Assembly: GCA_023159155.1 (NCBI GenBank) | Contig: JAJNNX010000014.1 | Location: 806,001-870,000 of the forward strand | Direction: 5' to 3' | Source of the DNA: Ustulina deusta | Lineage: Eukaryota > Ascomycota > Sordariomycetes > Xylariales > Xylariaceae | DNA length: 64,000 nucleotides | Shown: piece by piece, positions 48,196 through 60,991 of the stretch | Layout: every line of letters starts with the position of its first letter | Position numbering within the stretch: the stretch's first letter is position 1 | Notes under the pieces: model-generated | What the model was told of the DNA's origin: nothing | The model's input: only the letters and a program-made list of their open reading frames with translations | The model's database searches: none | Made by a program: the position numbers and the translations under genes

Positions 48196-49791
48196 ATGGC
48201 GACCAGTAACGGCCAAAGCAACGGAAACCCGGCGGACTCGTCGTCAGCCAGGGATCTCAGTGAACCACAACAGCTCTTCGTTGATGGCGGCTATACGCCG
48301 AGCTCAGATGGCGCGACCTTCCCCGTGTATAACCCGATGACGGGTTCGAAACTGTACGACTGCGCCTCTGCGACCGCGGATGATTACGAGCGAGCGATTC
48401 AGTCCGCTTCCGCCGCTTTCAAGACATGGTCACGCACGGGGCCGTCCGCCAAGCGCATCATCTTCCTGCGCGCGGCGGATATCTTGGAGAGGTACATGGA
48501 GACCGAGGCGCCCGCACTCATGTCAGCAGAAGTATCGGGGACGAAACACTGGACCAAGGTCAACTCCATCTCGGGCGTGGGCAATCTGCGGGAAGCGGCC
48601 AGCCTGGTGTCACAAATTAAGGGGGAAATCATGCCAACGGATACGCCTGGTACCACCGTGTTAGTAGAGCGGCAACCCCTAGGGGTCGTATTAGCGATTA
48701 GCCCGTGGAACGCCCCGGTAGGATGATCCTCTTTACTATATCCGGGAAAAAGCAGACCGCGTTACTAATCCGAGCAGGCGAGTCTGACGGTTCGCGCCAT
48801 CGCCACCCCATTGATATGCGGTAACACTGTTATCCTAAAGCCATCCGAGTACTCTCCCAAGAACCAGCATCTTGTGGTTCGCTCGATGGTTGAGGCCGGT
48901 CTGCCCAAGGGCTGCCTGCACTTCCTCCCTGTCTCTCCGGAACGCACACCCGCCATAACCGAATTTGCCGTGAAGCACGAGCTTATCCGACATGTCAATT
49001 TCACCGGGAGCGACCGCGTAGGGCGCATCATCGCGGGTTACGCGGCCACATGTCTTAAACGGTGTGTGTTGGAGCTAGGGGGCAAAGCTCCCGTCATCAT
49101 TCTCGAAGATGCAAATCTTGACGACGCCGTTGAGGCCGTGGCCTTCGGGGCGCTGGCGAACGCAGGCCAGATTTGCATGTCGACGGAACGGGTGCTACTT
49201 CACGAGTCGATAGCCGAGCCTTTTAAAAAGGCATTGCTGGCCAGGATTCAGAGCATCAAAGTCGGAAATCACGAAGAAGACCCCCATGTTTCCATCTCCG
49301 GCTTATTCACACCAGCATCGACGAAACGTGTCCAGAGACTTCTGAACGACGCCGTGTCCTCGGGTGCGAGGTTGTTGTGCGGCGATGTAGCGGCCTCTGG
49401 TCCAAACTTGACTATTATGGCGCCGCACGTCGTGGACGGTGTGTCGCCAAGTATGGAGATCTTCCAACGCGAGAGCTTTGGTCCTCTCGTGTGCCTGACT
49501 ACTTTCGCGACAGATGAGGAGGCTATTGCGCTTGCAAATAATAGCGACTATAGTCTCAGCGCGGCGGTTTTCTCAAGGGATGTAATGCGAGCTCTTGATG
49601 TCGCGCGTCAGGTCCGGGCGGGTAGCTGTCATGTCAACAACCCGTCTGTATACATCGCGGCTGGGACCCCGAATGGGGGTGTTGGTGGGAGCTCGGGGTA
49701 TGGTCGGTTCGGCGGAATGGCGGGTGTACTTGAGTTCACGGAACTTAAGATTATAAGTCTGGGGAAATCCGGCGTCAAATATGCAATTTGA
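48196..49791 (+). CDS. NAD(P)-dependent aldehyde dehydrogenase
   Basis: Two exons, 48196-48717 and 48778-49791 (60-nt intron, donor gtagga, acceptor gagcag), give 511 residues, full length for the ALDH superfamily. It oxidises an aldehyde to the acid with NAD(P)+. Visible motifs are SPWNAP with oxyanion Asn172, ILKPSEYSPKNQ in the cofactor site, FTGSDRVGRIIA, the general base Glu273 in LELGGKAP, and the catalytic Cys307 in NAGQICMSTERV. ESFGPLVCLTTF, LSAAVFSRD and GGSSGYGRFGGMAGVLEFTE follow. The sequence is closest in feel to vanillin/salicylaldehyde-type dehydrogenases, but the substrate is inference. It is convergent with the endoglucanase gene (124 bp apart). No targeting peptide is evident, so it is probably cytosolic. 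Confidence 0.92.
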
Positions 49792-49915
49792 GCAATATAA
49801 ATCACATTCATCCCTGAATATCAGTTTACCACTTTTTTCATTTATACACGTGAGAATTCTAGGTAATAGTAGATGATGCACTAATGAGGAGAAATTGCAG
49901 CTCTCTAATCTAGAT

Positions 49916-51792
49916 TTAAACGTTCAGTGTATAGTTCACTGAATTCCCGGCGACTCTGGGGAAGAAGTCGAACGTGAATGTCGTCGCCACACCGGCCGCG
50001 ATAACAGCGTCGACTGTCGCTGCAGTGAGGATCAAGTCACTCCCATCCCAATTCCATTGTCCGCTATATGTGCCATAGGCCGCTTGAAGGTGTCCTAGGT
50101 ACTGGGTCCAGTCATCGAACAGGTATACCCCGTCGGTGCGTAGCATTTTGACGGCTGCAGGCTCGTTGATACCAGCCCATGTAATGGGAATGCGAAGGTC
50201 GGCGCCGGAGACAGCTGTGGATGACGTTGACCCGAGCTTTGGCAAATCCCACTGCACAAAATTCACGCCGGCTGTGGCACCAGCTGAAAAGGTGAGCGTG
50301 AGATTCACTTTGCTGCCTGGCGATCCCGATGATGAGAAATAAGTAGATAGGAACGAAGACGTGAAGGTGATGTCTCCGTCAGACGTACGATAATCCGTTG
50401 ATGGGCTAAGTTCTGTCCCCTTTTCGGTGGCAATCGACATTAAAGTGTTCCCGTTTAGATAAACGGATATTGTCTGATCAGTGACAGCGTCGCCGACCTT
50501 GTGAAATACGTATGCGGAACTAGATTGCTCGGTAGCTGTTGCATCAGTCGTATAGCTAGAGAGACTGTTGCTGACACCAGCAGCGGCGTTGAGCAGGATC
50601 TCGAGAGACTGCGGATCTTTCCATTGCTTTGTGTTGCGGTCGAAGTGATCTAGACCATTGTCCCAGACCATTACTGCCGTGTCGAGCTCTTTGGCTTTTT
50701 GAACTACAACATCCATGTACTTCCGCCTTGCGGCTGGTTCTGTACTGAGGGGACTTGCATCAAACTCCCCAATCACAAGCGGCACATCGGTAAAGTTAGC
50801 ACGGATATTTTCAAGATCGCTCTCGATCGTCGTAATATCCGAGTCAGATAGTATGGTTTTCCCCCTGTCATGTTAGTCAGCGAGGAGTTTCCAAGGGACC
50901 TAGGGTATATTCTCACCATGCGCTGAAAATAAAGTCGTATGGCGAGTAATAATGATACTGCAAAGCCCAAGGGTTGTCGTAGCCTGTGGGTGCCTCAAAC
51001 CATTGTGATGTCTTTATGCTATCCATGCTAGGACCAGCGAGAGTAACCACCCGTTGCGTATTAAAGCCCCCTGAGTCCTTGAGAGCTTCAAGAAATATGC
51101 CGTTGAGCTTATTCAATTCCGCTGCTTGTTCTTCGGTATCAACAGGCGGCTCGTTTATTGGCTCAAACCCGACACTGGATGACTTGCAGCCCAGCTTCTC
51201 GCCTATTTGAAGCCAGGTGTGATACGTTCTCTCTTCGATTGCTGTCAGATTTGCCCCCGCAGCCGATACGTCGGCCCACTGCCACGAGTCTATCAATAGT
51301 GAGTATGTAATCGTACTGGTGCCAATATCACTTTGCACATACCATGGTGGACATTTGTTAAGACATACAGCCCGGCATCGAGAGCCATGTCGACCACATC
51401 CGAAACTCGTTGGAGCCAATCCGAATCTATTTCCCATCCAGGCGAATTACCCACGAAATGGTCGGCATAAGTGACTGTATCGTATAGTTAGGAGCTATGA
51501 CGAGGCGCTGCTTGTTGAGGTTCATCCTACCCGGTATTCGCACGCTCTGGAAGCCTGCCGCTTTGATATCGGTGAATGTCCCAGCTTGTACTGGGGGGTT
51601 ATTCCATGACCCTTCATCCGGGATGGCATCTAGAGTATTGCCAAGATTCCAACCCGGGTTGATGGCGGCGACATATTCGGAAGCTGATATTGGTTTGAAG
51701 GTACCGGCGCAATTCACTGCTGCAAGTGCTGTACCCTGTAGCAGTCCGAAGGCATGCGCCAGCATCAGGGCACCAGTATTAAACTTCGGCAT
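49916..51792 (-). CDS. GH5 endo-beta-glucanase with C-terminal CBM_X2-like module
   Basis: Four exons, 51792-51531, 51474-51343, 51289-50917 and 50864-49916 (introns 52-56 nt), give 571 residues. A signal peptide (about 1-24, ending GTALA) marks secretion. The glycoside hydrolase family 5 domain shows WNLGNTLDAIPDEGSWNNP, VRIPVTYADHF, LTNVHHDSWQW, the acid/base Glu178 in PINEPP and the nucleophile Glu289 in VIGEFD, with MVWDNGLDHFDR after it. Residues about 379-465 resemble an X2 (Ig-like, cellulose/wall-binding) module: HKVGDAVTDQTISVYLNGN and LSPSTDYRTSDGDITFTSSF. The protein likely cleaves internal beta-1,4-glucan bonds of plant cell walls. The final 100 residues form another beta-rich region I cannot name. 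The ATG at 51792 was chosen because it starts the signal peptide. Confidence 0.92.
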
Positions 51793-53966
51793 TGCGGTGG
51801 CACCGATGTCAAATCTCTGTTGACCTTCTCTTTGCTTAAAACCAATGGTCGTAGTAGAGTTCGCCAATGAGCCGACTTTCGTCCGTATATACATACAATA
51901 ACCTTAGTTCATAATTATGAGGTGATTATATGTGCTCTTCTCAGACTGCCAACTAGATAGCGGGTCGTAGAGCGGGGATCATCACTTAAAGTAATACAAT
52001 TGGTTATGGTAAAGCCGTGACGGAAGCTCTTTTGTGGAAAATTGAACGGCCATTTGATGAAAGTTGAACGACGGTGTCTGCGGGAGAGGAACGGGACGCA
52101 ATGCCGAAGATTTGCGTTGCGAAGAAAGGCACCCCGTCAGCCACCAGTTGATTCACGATGGCTCGATACACGGTTAAATCTCCCAAGACTCCGATACGGC
52201 CGTGCATGAAAGCACGCTCCTTCTATAAGCGGGGGACCGATGTGTTGATCTTCCATTCTCAACGTGGCATTCCGTAAACGGGCGTCGCTGTTGATCTTCC
52301 GTGGTCCTTTTCGGCTTAGCATCGGGGAGCTGCCACGGCGCCGTGCATTGGAGCTAACTGGGGATGATAACCCGGGCAGAAACCAGACATGTCGGTAAAT
52401 ACGGATGAGAAAAAAAGAAGAAAAATGTAATCATACATTTCTTCATCCGGGGGATTGTGATTGCTGGATCGTGGAGTCATCTAGAGCAGGGAGAACCATG
52501 ATGCATTGGCACATAAAGACCTAGCAGTGGCCAAAGAAACCAGCAAAATGAATACCACGGTCAGTCGTAGGATATAAACTAAATATATTGTATCTCTAGA
52601 GAGTGCGATACCGCAGATGATCCAATTAAAGGGTAAGGTTGTCTGGGTTTTTGAACGTTTACCTGTTTCTAACAGCCCATGCCACTGCGTATACTGCGTG
52701 CACTAACAGGGTAACAATTCGCTACGGGCGATTTCAGCGTCCGCGGCACCTTGTGGAGCGGGCTGACATCGCTCAGAGTGTTTCAATTGGCGGCTAAGCT
52801 CGGGCTTACCATCCCCCATGTTTGCAGAAGAGCAGGTTTTGGGGGAACTTTCGAGCACTGCTGAGAAACATCTCATTGATAGGTAACGTAGCGCAAGCTG
52901 CCGAGATATTACTCAGTAATCTACTTACTTACCTAAGTACCTAGGTCTCATATCAGGGTACTTATCTAGCCCCTAGATTCCCTCAGTGTAACCCGAAACC
53001 CCCTGAATGAGGTCATTATGCGGAGTCAAATGGCGGACCCGGACTGTGGGAATACCAAATGAGGTATCACATATGTTTGAGATAAGGGACAGGATGGGCT
53101 CCTAGCTGGGCAATGTGCGATGCTCGTACCCAATGATATTTACTACACCATCATCTTGGTGAGACGGATATCCAAGACCATGCAAACATTGCCACAATAT
53201 GTAAGGGCGGTATAGGGGGTTTCCAAAGCCACAAGCCAGCGTTTAGGGCAACCTCGCCTGCGCCGCACCTCAAGTAGCAAGCTGAGGAGAAACATTGGAG
53301 ATGCCTCATCGTGGCCTACTCTCATTACATTTGGGTCCTTACAGAAAAGACAATGGGCGCCACTATCGCTACGAGTCTAAGTATCCCGCCTCAACGAAGC
53401 TGTCATGCCAGCGCTTATAGCTCAGTCGGGCCTCATCCCATACGTACATGTTCGTTCATCCCTTGCTCCGTGCAACGTAGCTGGGCAAGGCGAAGACAAC
53501 ATACTATGTGCGGGTCTGATGCCACGCAAACGGTTCTGTAAGGTTATTCAGACCCGAGCGGCTCCACTCGAGAGTTAGTGAATACGGGCGTGGGCTCTGT
53601 TGGTTCCACGAGAGAAAGGGGCCTGAGAGAATCTTTGGGATCATTCTCAGACGTCCACATAAGGTTGAATGGGGATTTCAGGTATTACAACCTCGGCCCA
53701 ACGGTTTTGCCTAATAAATTAAAACTATCTTTGTTTTGACAGGGAATGCTGCTCATCTGTACTACGATACACGAAGCCGCGAGCGTTGATCATAACACCC
53801 ATAACAGGTTGATGAAGCAAAGGGGCACTTTTTCCCGACCAACACTATTCGACACGATGTGATATGGTTATAAAAAAACAAGAAGCCAACCACAAGAAAG
53901 TCAATTCCTCTGTATCCGTCAAAACCGCCGGTTCTTATTCTCTATTATGAAATTACAGTCGGCAAC
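51793..53966. other. Intergenic, nothing coding identified
   Basis: A 2.2-kb region between divergent genes. It contains a short cluster of tacctaagtacctagg-type palindromic motifs at 52924-52950, related to those at 62427-62550. A segment near 53,415 (tagctcagtcggg) resembles a tRNA D-arm but has no matching remaining arms. No gene called. Confidence 0.5.
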
Positions 53967-55376
53967 ATGGAGCCCATCCTTGATGAACCAATGATCAATA
54001 CTATTCGCTTATGCGGCGAGGTCCGGACGCCGAAGCCGCCTTCCGAAGATGCGTATGAATCGATGCTCAGAATACGACGAGCATACGAAGCGGACCGGCC
54101 CTTGTATCCTTATAATGGTATCAACGATTTATTACGATTTACGGTTGAATGCAACGCAAAACCTACCACCCTCAAGATGTATCGAGATTTGGACTATTTT
54201 GGCGATGAGCAGTGGTGGGCATTCTCTGAGGAACAGTTGCAGTGAGTAACCTCTTTCCTTCGGATTATCGTACCATACATGGATGAGAACACGAAAGGCT
54301 CGAAAGGATGCATTTCTCATCGGACTAATAGAATAAGTAACCAGCTAACCTGAAACAGGTCTGCTAAAATAGATCTCTCGCCCATCCAGTGGTTAATCAC
54401 AATGCCATTCGTCTGCAGCCACCCCGAAAAAACCCTCACGAGAGCCTTTTCCCTTACACCAATGCAGAGCATTCATGACTCGGCATGGAGAAAGTTGAAG
54501 GATAGAGTTAGGGACGTTAGTCCCGATTTTGGGGCCATGTTTGGCCTTCACCAAATTCAAAAGCGATTCGTGGATAATCGATCAAAGTGGAATAGTTCGA
54601 ATTATAAAACCAACATTGACACAGCTGTCAACAATGCAATTGCTCAGTGCTTCACTCATGATCATCAGCCTTTTACAAAAGTCTTGGTTATTGGAGCGGG
54701 TAGCCTCGAGCTAGACATCGCCAATCATCTGGACCATGGGAGCAACAACTGGCCATCTATGACACAACATGCCTTTGCGCTTGATCTCAAGAATACCTTG
54801 GACGGTTTATCACACCTTCCCACTGAGCTAGTTCTTCAGAATCCAGAGTATACAGATGTTACTGCGGAGGTCTTAAGACTGCAAGAACCTACCGTCAGAG
54901 TAGTTAGGTACGACACATTAGACGCAGTATTCGGCGTCGACGACCATACTCTACTGTTTGCGGTGAACTGTACGGATTTCCCGCTGAAGCAAATTATTGC
55001 GGAGCATGCGACAGCCAGCCCATGCGAGCAGCGTTTGCCTAGGGTCATTATTTGGGAGGAGGGTGTTCATGTTACATGGGAGAACATGGAGAAGATGGCT
55101 TTAACGGAGTGAGTCGATTTACAACCCCTTTTTGTGTCAACAGTCATCCGAGGATTCTTTCGTACTGACTTTGGAGACAGAGATCTCACGGATTCCGTGG
55201 CATCTGCGGACAGGACATTTCGTGACTCTCCCCGAACGAACAGACTTGAAGAAGGGTACGACAAATTCGAATTCCCTACCTCAGAAGAAGGGGACCCAGA
55301 TCCATTTGCTACAAAACCGAGACTTGCTATATATGTACGCAAGCAAGCCCCTACTCCGAATACAACCCCCAAATAA
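53967..55376 (+). CDS. SRR1-domain protein
   Basis: Three exons, 53967-54241, 54359-55108 and 55181-55376, give 406 residues. Introns of 117 and 72 nt both start gtgagt; the second has a tactgac branch 13 nt before gacag. Domain recognition rests on KVLVIGAGSLE, the THDHQPF region, TQHAFALDL, LVLQNPEYTDVTAEVL and VDDHTLLFAVN, which follow the SRR1-like order (glycine-rich GLGS-like loop, QDP.YT, DD.T). SRR1 was first described in plant light and clock signalling; the fungal versions are mostly uncharacterised, with an N-terminal extension as here (about 1-120) and a C-terminal KFEFP...AIYVRKQ ending. Probably cytosolic or nuclear; no signal peptide. The last junction is the least certain, because nearer acceptors lead to a stop. 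Confidence 0.78.
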
Positions 55377-56707
55377 TACAGCATCGCCTACCTATTTCGA
55401 CATTGGCTGGGATAGTGGATACTAGACTCTCCTTCCCCCAATTAGTGCCTACGAGGAATGTACTAGGCGGCACTTGGTAATCCACATGAATGCGTTTTTA
55501 TTTTGATCTGCCTCTCTTAACGTTCATTTGCTACTTTGGTTTATACATCCCTTTCAGGGGATAAAACAACATGCTGGATACCACAGAGTTAAGCTCTTGT
55601 TCACACGTCGGTCGAGTAGTGGTCATTTGCCGGTCAGGTGGATTTCAGCCTGCCGGGGGGTAATAGGGGCTCTCGTAGAATTGTAAAAGAGACCGGATAG
55701 GAAAGTTTAAGTTTTTGTATACTCCAAAAGAGACAACTGGAAATATGAAAATAATTACGGGTTATAAATGCGATGGGCTAATTCCATGCCACAATGCATC
55801 CGATTTGCTATGATTGTCTTGTTGAAATTTACTGCAATTAAGTAAGTACGTATTCAGGTTACTTTGAAGTTGAATTGCGACTCATATTAGTGGATGGTCT
55901 ACAAGTCTTAGGGTTTCTCCGCTCCCGTTCCCCGCTGTGGCTTGTGCATTAGGTACATAACTACAGCGGAGAAGGCCGCTAAGCTCACTGCAATTACAGC
56001 GCAGTAAGTATTAGATACTTAGTAGATAACCCAAGCTGCTGGCAGGAGGTTCGCGGCGTTAACAAAAATTCATCGTTCAACCCATAACCTTCTATGCCCA
56101 GTTCTACTTTAGATCACTCAATATCATAAGCAATACATCAGCATCCATACCAGGGCATCTCCTTTCTAGATGCGGCACAATCCTTTCCAGAATCCGCCTT
56201 GTCTCTGTCTAACATGAGATGTCTGTGAGCGAAACGAGCCGGTCCTTCTCGAGACCACGTGGCACCCTCTAGATGATCCTCGAATCTCAGAGAATGAGTG
56301 CTACAGAGTTGACACATCTGAGCCTTGATACCCTGGATCACACTGTCAGCATGATGAATGCTGAGACCGAGTAGGCAATAGGTGTGATATCCGCTGCGAA
56401 AGGTCGCTGCGATGTCGTTTCGGTTTGAGCACGACTCTAGTCTCGAGCCCACTGAGGTATCCATGCATGGACTATCTATTAGGTAGTCTAGCTGGTTGCC
56501 CTTATTCGACTTATGACGCATTGTCCTGTTCGCACTGTTCCATGACTGCCCTTCCCTTTGTTGTTATCTTCCGAATCCGGACACATTATTCGCTATTCCA
56601 TTCCGAAATTGTATCTCACCTGCAGCTCTAATTGGAAAAGTAATAGTTGTGGTTACCCTCTCGCCCTCTAGACGGGTCTGACACGACCGTTATATTGATA
56701 TTCCGCC
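55377..56707. other. Intergenic, nothing convincing
   Basis: A 127-codon ATG-started frame on the minus strand (56521-56138) has no recognisable motifs and is not called a gene. No repeats were noted. Confidence 0.45.
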
Positions 56708-59700
56708 ATGGACAGGCTAGGGCGTTCGAAAGATTTACCGTCATCACCATGGGCAGACCGATTTCCAATAGGAGACTGCACATTTATATCGGAAAACACA
56801 AACCACTCACTACTTGCACCAGAATATCCAAGGATAAATGATCCAAAATACTACGACCAAGATCCAATCTTCACCAATGCGCCTCCCCAAAGCTATGAGG
56901 ATATTGATAAGCTACTGTGGAGTGAAAAAACTCAAAGAGACAAACTCTTCGGTCTTCAGACATGGCAAGTTGCTGCATTGCATCGTTATCTCCGATTCTC
57001 ACCAGATACTGGTTTCCTATCTGGGGGGCACCGGCCAGCAGATGCGAGGATGACAGGCCTCCCTTTTGCACACATCTCGACACTTCGGCCATCCTTACCG
57101 CTTCCTGGCCTTCGGACGTGGCCAGCAGATATGGGAACGAACGAAGAGAGAAACTTCAGAGTCTATCAACGCGAAAGGATCAAGGTTGACGAAACGCAGT
57201 GGTTCCCTTTTTTGCGTAAAGATAGATGGTTTGACTGGACCCACGTCTCTCCAGATTTTACCCAACCGCCAGGGAGAACCTGGAGTGTAGATGATCCGAA
57301 GGTCTGGGAAGTTTTGAGTATTATTCTCGAATTGGTAAATCGTATCCTACAGGCTCTGATCAGAGACAAGCACGAAGGCGGTATGTAAATAAGCACCTCC
57401 TTAATATACTGAACCTAACACTAAAATCGTCGCAGTGAGTGAGATAATGATTACCTGAGGCCTTCCTATTCGATATTCATAAGGGCGGCTATCATGGGCT
57501 TACAATTCCTAGCTCCAAACGATTCTCTACGGACGAGTAGACTACTGGGAAAATTATGTCGACGAACTTGGTTCTCCGCCTTCAGCGAACGCTACGGTCC
57601 TCCTAAGCTATCCTACTGAGCAGAAGATCTCCCATCATAGAGGGGAACCTGTCTGCGTATGGAATTTCAGTGAGTAAAATCAACCAGCAACTATTAATTC
57701 AAGTAATTGGAGCTTGCTAACCTCTGGTCGATTACAGTCCTTACGAAGACTAGTAAAGAGTGGAGTGATAGACTTATCACACTTCTCTCGTCGCTAGTAT
57801 GGACTTTTCAAGAATTAGGCTCGGTTGAAGCCATAACTCATCCGCTACCCGAATTCGATGGTCGACATTGGCCATACACGGCAATAATCCTACTCAATCT
57901 TCGAAACTTTGAAACCATGCTAAAGCCAAATTTAGCTCTGGGAGAGCTGTGTACGATGCAAGTTAACTCCGCAATAACGGTGAGAAAGCCTAGATTTCGA
58001 TCGTACAGAAAAATTTTGTATTAATTTATCGTTGGCTAGGTTGTGCATGAACTCATGCACGCAATACTTCAAGCTCGTTATTTAAATGATGACTATGTTG
58101 GGAATTTGTTGGATTATAAGAGAACTGGCAACACCGCAGCAGAGGAGCCCGTATGCTTTCCATGAGAAACGTTTATAATGTTCCTCTTCGACAAATGAAC
58201 TAAGATATTCAAGTTCTTAGATGGCGAGGGTATAGCCGAGGCTGGACACTACATGGAACAGCTTTTCTTTGGAGGCTGCGAAATTCGGTATCGTAAGTTC
58301 GTCATACCAATAAACTTAAAGGGAGAAGCTACATTCGAGACCAAAGCTTCAACGCATAAAGTAATATCTAACCTTTTACAGCATTATCTAGCTCTCAAAA
58401 TGACAACAACACTCTACCGCTAACGTCAACCTTCACCGAATGGCCGTGGGCTTGGTCTGGTCAACGGACAGCCCCGACAGGTGCTTTCTTACAAGACGGT
58501 CATATAGGTAGAGCGTATCATATACCTTTGACTTGGATCTCTAAGATGTTGTCCGAGTCATTCTGGCAAGACCCAGCATTCCCTAAGAAAAGTGAACGCT
58601 TCTTCCACAGGAACACGATATTCATGATAGAATACGAGATCGCAGATCGGAGTGCGAAGAAGATCAATCCCAAGATCCAAGACTTGAGATCACTCCCATA
58701 TAGCTATCCTGAAGACGCAAAAGTACTGGAGGCTTGGAATGAAAGGAGCGAACTCTGGGATAATTATCGAGCGCCGTGGTAGTGAGTAATTATCGGAACT
58801 ATTTCCCTCTTACTCGATGGCCGTAATGGCACTTTATTAGGCCATATTTATACTCTCGTCGCTGCCCATTATCTCAAAACGCGGCAGCAGGCCCAAAATC
58901 CGTATTGCTGACCCTGAGTGTTGTAGTGATAGGGTCAATGAAGAAGTATGTAATCCGTCCTTTTATTCGGTACCACACTACGTAGAATAGCAGCTTAGAT
59001 CTGAGCTATGCTAATATGTGCTGTGCTGTGCTGTGCTAGTGGGAGGGGAGTCCAGTATGTGAGCCCGAATTCGCCCTTTCACGGGTTTTCAAGCTAATCA
59101 GGGTTATTAATTGCAGTGGAGTAGTCTGTTCAAACGGAGAACCCTCTACGAGTTTATGGATGCTTTCTCAAAGAAAGACCTATTGGCATGTTATAAGGCT
59201 GGGACCACTTTAGCAAGGCAGACTAGAGACTCTCGACCTTCCAGATTTATACAGCGTATGCCGGTAAAAGGTCAACATCCCGGTATCTCTTATGCCCGCT
59301 TTTTTTTTTCTTTTTTAAAAAATTTTAATTGTTTTAGGAGCATTAGGAACAAAAGCTTCATACTGAGGGGTTTTCTACTCTTGTTACTCCTGCAAGTTTC
59401 CAAAACGCATGATATCGTCTATTATAAGTAATGATCGCTGACGCTATATCCCTGAATACAGACAAACATTCGTCTTACTGGATGTGGTATGTCATCGGTA
59501 AGTAGGTCGGGTCCGGCTCTTAATCTGAATTAAGAAGTATCCAAGTTAGTCTTTAACAAACACTGTTCTCCTTCTGACCACGCCACCACCAGGACTCCTT
59601 ATGCTGGCATCGATTCCTGTCCATCACAAGAACCTCGAGCGAGTGCCATCAAGTGTTCATTGGACTACCGAAGTAGCACCGAGTAGAGAGGCTGCGGCTG

Positions 59701-60125
59701 CCGGCCATGCACATATAGTGCATGTGAATCCCGACAATGGTATCATGGAGGGTCATGTCAGCATATCGCGCAGAAAGTTCTATAATCAGATCAGGTACCA
59801 GGGGCGTCAAATCCCCAACTACACACAACTCGACTATCTAGAACTGATTGACGACGTGATTGAATTAATCACTTCACTCGATGCGGTCGTACATGTCAAC
59901 TTTCTAGATGCCATCAACACCGCGAAACAAGCGCTCCTTGCGGACCGACAGGACATGGTTGCAAAATACGGGGTTGCGCATGTTAGTAGATGGGCCTCGG
60001 ATTGGTTTTTCAACATCCCGGCATACAATCCAACTACCTGTTCCTTCGTTGATGGAAAATGGACACCGCAACCCCCGATAAGCGTCTGGGGTAATAATCA
60101 TGAGAGCTGCGAAGTAAGGATGTAG
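56708..60125 (+). CDS. HExxH metallopeptidase-like fungal protein (ten exons)
   Basis: Exons 56708-57380, 57541-57669, 57738-57979, 58040-58150, 58214-58292, 58382-58781, 58888-58945, 59117-59255, 59462-59497 and 59593-60125 keep one frame and give 799 residues. Exon 4 opens with VVHELMHAI (His351, Glu352, His355), the zinc-binding HExxH of metallopeptidases; exon 5 has DGEGIAEAGHYMEQLFFGG, where Glu394 could be the third ligand. N-terminal to this lie QTWQVAALHRYLRF and VWEVLSIILELVNRILQAL. A hydrophobic segment (about 616-633, YWMWYVIGLLMLASIPV) may cross a membrane. I recall uncharacterised fungal proteins with this HExxH plus E-x-G layout, but no proven activity. The acceptor of exon 2 and the joins of exons 6-9 are the weakest points; the gene could instead stop at TAG 58780-58782. 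Intron 7 contains a (tgtgc)4 tract at 59017-59036. Confidence 0.65.
59017..59036 (+). repeat. Microsatellite (tgtgc)4
   Basis: Four perfect 5-bp units inside a predicted intron of the HExxH gene. Confidence 0.9.
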
Positions 60126-60991
60126 AAGTATCTACTCCGGGTAAATGACATTGGGCTAAGATAGCTCCGATTCGTGAGGTCAATTCAGGGAGAGCAAGGA
60201 AATTCTAACCGGTGAGACATTTATGCTATTTTGCATACAAATGTTGAAGTGGTGGTATGGAAGCCTCCAGGACTGGAAGTTCTGGGATCCGGAAATGGAA
60301 GCCTCGATACCACGCTCGACCCACAGGACAGAGACTTTCACGTGACCCTCACCCCACGAATGCGAAACAAGATCATTGATTGAGGTCGCTTTCGCAGCTT
60401 CGGCCATAGAATAAAGCTGGAAGAAGCGCAATTTTGAATAACATATTACGATAGATTGTCACTGACACCAATATTTCTATATATTGAAGTGGGCAACTGT
60501 AATTAGCTGTCTGTAATCCGTAGAAACATTACAGCGCCCCTACACTAGGAGATGGGCCGAACCTACACTTCCTAGTATAGTAATCACTCAGTTCTTGTGG
60601 GGAATCAATTGATCAAGTGCATGAATTCAGAAGTATCAAATTCTTCGCAGTGTCTAGCTATGTTGTGTGTGTCTCCCGAATTCCTCATAAAAATCAACGT
60701 CCATGGTGTTTTTACCACCCCCCCTCCCCCATACGAGGACAGCCACCAAGTGGCTCATGCATGTGCCGGACCCCTGAATGATGGTTGTTACTATTAATAG
60801 AAGGAGAGGACTGTGGCGCGGGGGTTGTGGCGACGGAACGGAAACAACCGGTCAAATTCTGTTTAAGAACGGCGAGTTACGGTCGCATTGCTCAATTTCA
60901 TACGAACAGATGCTCCCGACTCCCAGGGGAAGATGTCCCTGACAGGGCTAGGCCAAGCTGCAATAATCTCGAGATTCAACACAAGAGCTCC
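60126..60991. other. Intergenic region between convergent genes, with dispersed repeat copy B
   Basis: No gene seen. Positions 60230-60312 match 25692-25775. A C-rich tract (caccccccctcccc) lies near 60716-60729. Confidence 0.5.
60230..60312 (+). repeat. Dispersed short repeat, copy B
   Basis: About 80% identical to copy A at 25692-25775, in the same orientation, with the same tggtat/atacca boundaries. Confidence 0.65.

Noticed and set aside
53410..53475. tRNA gene suggested by tagctcagtcggg and gttcgttcatccc
   Set aside because: No acceptor stem pairing or anticodon arm can be formed around these boxes.
55109..55145. Shorter second intron of the SRR1 gene ending at gtcaacag
   Set aside because: It leads to a stop after seven codons; the acceptor at 55180, with a tactgac branch just upstream, keeps the frame that ends KFEFP...AIYVRKQ.
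56138..56521. 127-codon minus-strand ATG frame as a gene
   Set aside because: Composition looks random and no family or splice context supports it.
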